DNA from: Furfurilactobacillus rossiae DSM 15814 | Lineage (GTDB): Bacteria > Bacillota > Bacilli > Lactobacillales > Lactobacillaceae | NCBI RefSeq assembly: GCF_000428925.1 | Contig: NZ_AUAW01000004.1 | Coordinates: forward strand, 62,001 to 126,000 | DNA length: 64,000 nt | Reading direction: 5' to 3' | Shown: piece after piece, positions 61,287-64,000 of the stretch | Layout of the letters: each line of letters starts with the position of its first letter | How positions within the stretch are numbered: position 1 is the first letter of the stretch | Notes under the pieces: generated by a model | Told to the model about the DNA's origin: nothing | The model's input: the letters and a program-made list of their open reading frames with translations, nothing else | Database searches by the model: none | Translations under genes and position numbers: made by a program

Positions 61287-62861
61287 ATGAAAGACTCGAA
61301 CGACAAACTATTAAAATACTGGCCAATCTTTGAAGAATTTGACGAATATACTGACTTTGCTGGTTATCCAACACAGGCTTTAAAGGAGTCAATAAGATAT
61401 TTTGTCGAAATGATGAGCCACATTACACAAAAGCCTGTTTCCAAATGGACTGTAAAAATAATTATGCGTGGAATAACGGAATTTGTTGAAGAGGCTGAGG
61501 CTGACCCTGACCCTGACCCAGATGAGGAATCGGTAACAATACTGATTTTAACCTACGACATTATCACGGCTTATATGCGTTGTTTATCCGTTCATCGGTT
61601 AACAGAGGCAAACTTGGACGACTTAAGGGCATCTCTGAATGACTTTGAAAAGCGACACGGGCTGAAAGGACCGGTGTTAGATCCGTCGGTATTTCAAGAA
61701 CCACGGTCTGTTAGAGAAGACCCGAATTTACCTCAGTGGTTGGATTATGTGGCACGTGATATTACAGGCTATACCCGTGAATGGTTACGAGCTTATTTTG
61801 AAAGCAACGTTTGGAAGCACCGAGAAAATAAAATTTCTCGTGATTTAGTCGAGACTGCTTTCACAACACTGGTTGAAAAGGGCTACGATGTTTACCGAAA
61901 GACCCCAAAGACGTGGACCAAAACTGCTATAACAGGTGTATTAACGGGTTATTTTGTTTCTAATATGACGTTGACTCCTGAAGAGTATCGTCAGGTGGCC
62001 CCCGCGATAACACCGTTGTTGGCGTTTGTGGGAGATCAAGGTTGGCTAAATGAAAAACGAGCTAGTAATTACCAACGTTACATTAACGAAGCCGCATCTG
62101 TAATGATTGAACTGGCAGAGGATCCACTAAATTCTAGCCCTGCAAAAATGTTAGGTCAGGCGTTGCTAGAGAATGGTGTGGATCTTAACGATTCCGATGC
62201 TGTACAAAAATTCATTGAGCAAGTTAACGAAAATGGCGGCGTTGACAGCCTGTATGGCGACGACGATCAATTGTTTGACGATGAGGATGGTATTCCGGAT
62301 GATCTTGTTCAGTTATTGGATAATCCCGAACAATTAACCGAAGCGGCTAAAGTGTATGATCCAGATCCTGAACGGGATTATTTGAATGATGCGCATCGTC
62401 CAGCTTCCAGCGGGTGGCGAAAATCTAGAGCCGTCGAAACGCACCAATTGGCAGTCGAAACTGGAATTCGGCTATGGTTGCAACGTGCACAATACGCTAT
62501 TCCAAAGACGTTTGAGACAACAGACCTAATGTTTGCTGTGACGGATTTCATGGATGTTTTGTATGCTCGAAACTTAGTAACTCCGAGTCAGTGGACAGTA
62601 GCGGCGTTAAAAGAGATTGGCCAATGGTATGAAAGGACTCAAACCGTTAAGGACTATCGAGATATGCAAGTCGTGATTGCTGGCGTCATCGGTGTATTAA
62701 GGTCGACCGATGTGATATCACAAAAGCAATCCATTCAGTTAACCGCGGCCTTCAATGGTGAGAAGATTCCTGATGTCGGCGGACCCCAAAAGGTGACTGG
62801 TAAGGTCATGTCGATGAAACAGGCGCGGAAATTGTTAAAGAATAAGCGGCGCAAACGTTGA
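61287..62861 (+). CDS. Large acidic protein of unknown function
   Basis: 524 residues, mostly helical and strongly acidic (for example EEAEADPDPDPDEESV at about 70-85, encoded by ctgacc repeats; and GDDDQLFDDEDGIPDD at about 329-344), ending in a basic tail KQARKLLKNKRRKR. No recognised domain, membrane helix or signal peptide. ATG 61287 follows AAAGGGAGC. Not a shadow frame: codon use and ribosome binding site are normal. Likely a lineage-restricted gene. Confidence 0.65.
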   Translation: MKDSNDKLLKYWPIFEEFDEYTDFAGYPTQALKESIRYFVEMMSHITQKPVSKWTVKIIMRGITEFVEEAEADPDPDPDEESVTILILTYDIITAYMRCLSVHRLTEANLDDLRASLNDFEKRHGLKGPVLDPSVFQEPRSVREDPNLPQWLDYVARDITGYTREWLRAYFESNVWKHRENKISRDLVETAFTTLVEKGYDVYRKTPKTWTKTAITGVLTGYFVSNMTLTPEEYRQVAPAITPLLAFVGDQGWLNEKRASNYQRYINEAASVMIELAEDPLNSSPAKMLGQALLENGVDLNDSDAVQKFIEQVNENGGVDSLYGDDDQLFDDEDGIPDDLVQLLDNPEQLTEAAKVYDPDPERDYLNDAHRPASSGWRKSRAVETHQLAVETGIRLWLQRAQYAIPKTFETTDLMFAVTDFMDVLYARNLVTPSQWTVAALKEIGQWYERTQTVKDYRDMQVVIAGVIGVLRSTDVISQKQSIQLTAAFNGEKIPDVGGPQKVTGKVMSMKQARKLLKNKRRKR

Positions 62862-62949
62862 TATATAAATAACTTTATATAGGCGTTACCTGTCGATAGC
62901 TTTGTGGTTTGCCCAGTATAATGACAAGTGCAGAAAGGAGGGTGTCAGG

Positions 62950-63141
62950 ATGACAGTAAGTCGAATTGAAGTGAAATCTTCGTTAGTTGATTGGGCTTTT
63001 TCAGTGACAGATGTAAATAAAGATGCAATTGAATCAGTTATTAGTAATGAGCCCAAAATTCCGTTTGTAGCGAAGCATTTTAACGTTCCGACAATTAACT
63101 TTTGGGATTTTCTATCTGAAAATCATTTTATTGCAAAGTGA
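62950..63141 (+). CDS. Short hypothetical protein, possibly truncated
   Basis: 63 residues from ATG 62950 behind an excellent AAGGAGGGTG. The sequence (LVDWAFSVTDVNKDAIES, then ISNEPKIPFVAKHFNVPTINFWDFL) has the helical character of the N-terminal region of IrrE/HigA-like regulators but stops before any further domain. Could be a remnant of a longer gene. Confidence 0.5.
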   Translation: MTVSRIEVKSSLVDWAFSVTDVNKDAIESVISNEPKIPFVAKHFNVPTINFWDFLSENHFIAK

Positions 63142-63168
63142 TTTCCGGCATAACTTGATGATATTTTA

Positions 63169-63214
63169 AAACAGGTGCTGATGAGTGTAACGTTTATCTC
63201 ATCAGCACCTGTTT
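63169..63214. terminator. Bidirectional terminator
   Basis: AAACAGGTGCTGATGAG (63169-63185) pairs with CTCATCAGCACCTGTTT (63198-63214), a perfect 17-bp stem between convergent genes. Confidence 0.85.
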
Positions 63215-63217
63215 AAG

Positions 63218-64000
63218 TTATTTACCATTCTCGTACAAATCTACAAGTCGTTTCCGCAACGCATCATCGTACGCGGTCAAGTACAAGCCGTACTTCCCAC
63301 GTTTCATCAGCACATTCAGCACGTCAGCGATGAACTTCTTGTACTCGTCACGTGAGAACTTCATGTCCTTACGTTTCTTGAAGACTTCTTTATGTGAATA
63401 TTTTTCAGGAATCACTGTCATTGTGTCCGTTTTGGGGTCGTAACCAAACGACGGGCCGATAATCATGCCAACGTAATTGAGGTCGAAACCCTGGAGGGTA
63501 TAAATCGTACCCACTTGGGTAATCGATCCTTCACGTTTGGCCCAGTGTGTCCGTTGAGGGTCCCATTCATCCCATGGCAAACTAAAGGAATCCATTTCCA
63601 CGTTGTGTCGTCCACCGATTCGGGGGAAGCCAGAGGTAGCAACCATCCGGCTCATCCCGACTTCTTTATTCCGTTTCTTAATGGTTTCAAACATCTCACC
63701 GGCGGTATCGAACACTTTGAACTTGAAGTCACTGTTATTCGGGAACGGCTTCATCGGTTTTTCTTCGGTTAGATCGTCCATCCAGGCAACTTGCTCATCG
63801 CTAGCGACCATCCGGTACTGGAAGTTCATATCAAACGTTTTGTGGGGATGGTTACCGATAGTTTTCAGTAATAAAGCGCGATCCCAATACATTTTTGATT
63901 GGAATACCTGGTCGAAATCATAGACAACAACGACTACTTTGGCCAAGTTCATCAAGTCAGTTAGCTGATTTTGACCGCGGTAATGAGCGTAGGGCTCGGA
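63218..64000 (-). CDS. DUF2075-domain helicase-like protein, N-terminus cut by window edge
   Basis: The frame stays open to base 64000; 260 residues of the C-terminal part are visible. KVVVVVYDFDQVFQSKMYWD, the QYRMVASDEQVAWMDDL block and ITQVGTIYTLQGFDLNYVGMIIGP are features of the DUF2075 (Schlafen group 3-like) ATPase/helicase family, where the last block is helicase motif VI-like. Walker A must lie outside the window. Likely a nucleic-acid-handling or stress protein. Confidence 0.8.
   Translation of the reverse strand, partial: SEPYAHYRGQNQLTDLMNLAKVVVVVYDFDQVFQSKMYWDRALLLKTIGNHPHKTFDMNFQYRMVASDEQVAWMDDLTEEKPMKPFPNNSDFKFKVFDTAGEMFETIKKRNKEVGMSRMVATSGFPRIGGRHNVEMDSFSLPWDEWDPQRTHWAKREGSITQVGTIYTLQGFDLNYVGMIIGPSFGYDPKTDTMTVIPEKYSHKEVFKKRKDMKFSRDEYKKFIADVLNVLMKRGKYGLYLTAYDDALRKRLVDLYENGK

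Overview
The window reads as an origin-proximal stretch of a low-to-mid G+C Lactobacillaceae chromosome (Lactobacillus sensu lato). The evidence is the walRKHIJ locus with htrA and rlmH, a sufCDSUB iron-sulfur operon in Firmicutes order, ula-type ascorbate catabolism, GTG/TTG starts placed by strong AGGAGG-type ribosome binding sites, and abundant hairpin-plus-T-tract terminators. Three parS-like sequences and a dense DnaA-box cluster support a position near the replication origin, although dnaA itself is not in the window.

Layout. 1-1050: an aromatic-type aminotransferase (minus strand, cut by the window edge) behind what looks like a classical attenuator: a 22-residue leader peptide rich in Tyr/Phe/Trp, then a hairpin and an intrinsic terminator. 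1.3-6.8 kb: a PotABCD-like ABC importer operon ending in an adenine-deaminase-family gene. 7.3-10.6 kb: preT-preA pyrimidine reduction genes and a DUF1097 membrane protein, with a hairpin repeat between them. 10.7-13.2 kb: feoA-feoB plus a 54-residue FeoB-associated protein. 13.3-18.9 kb: sufCDSUB and a sufT-like gene. 19-24.9 kb: an Rgg/XRE-type regulator, an NreBC-like two-component system, a LytTR/DUF3021 pair and small unknown proteins. 25-32 kb: a complete L-ascorbate (ula) regulon in two transcription units with a DeoR-type regulator. 32.4-35.9 kb: three consecutive zinc-ribbon membrane proteins. 36-40.5 kb: a TetR/SDR pair, tRNA-Lys, a possible small RNA, a SnoaL-like protein, an AraC regulator and a TMEM175 channel. 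40.5-46.3 kb: walRKHIJ. 46.4-55.0 kb: an accessory block (TetR-SDR, ThrE, HAD phosphatase, three HxlR-like proteins, flavin oxidoreductase, SDR, sugar permease) lying between walJ and htrA. 55.3-58 kb: htrA, the DnaA-box region and rlmH. 58-64 kb: an ABC-2 type membrane protein with a TetR regulator, a pyrimidine-dimer glycosylase, a DUF3841 protein, a large acidic unknown protein and a DUF2075 protein running off the edge.

How the parts work together. Iron uptake (feo) sits beside Fe-S assembly (suf) and a cysteine-rich sensor kinase that may itself use a metal or cluster. The Wal system monitors the cell wall, and the neighbouring htrA carries a CiaR-like box. The ula genes take up and phosphorylate ascorbate and convert it to pentose phosphate, and show a shared candidate operator and a catabolite-response site. 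No CRISPR array, rRNA, complete insertion sequence or prophage was seen.
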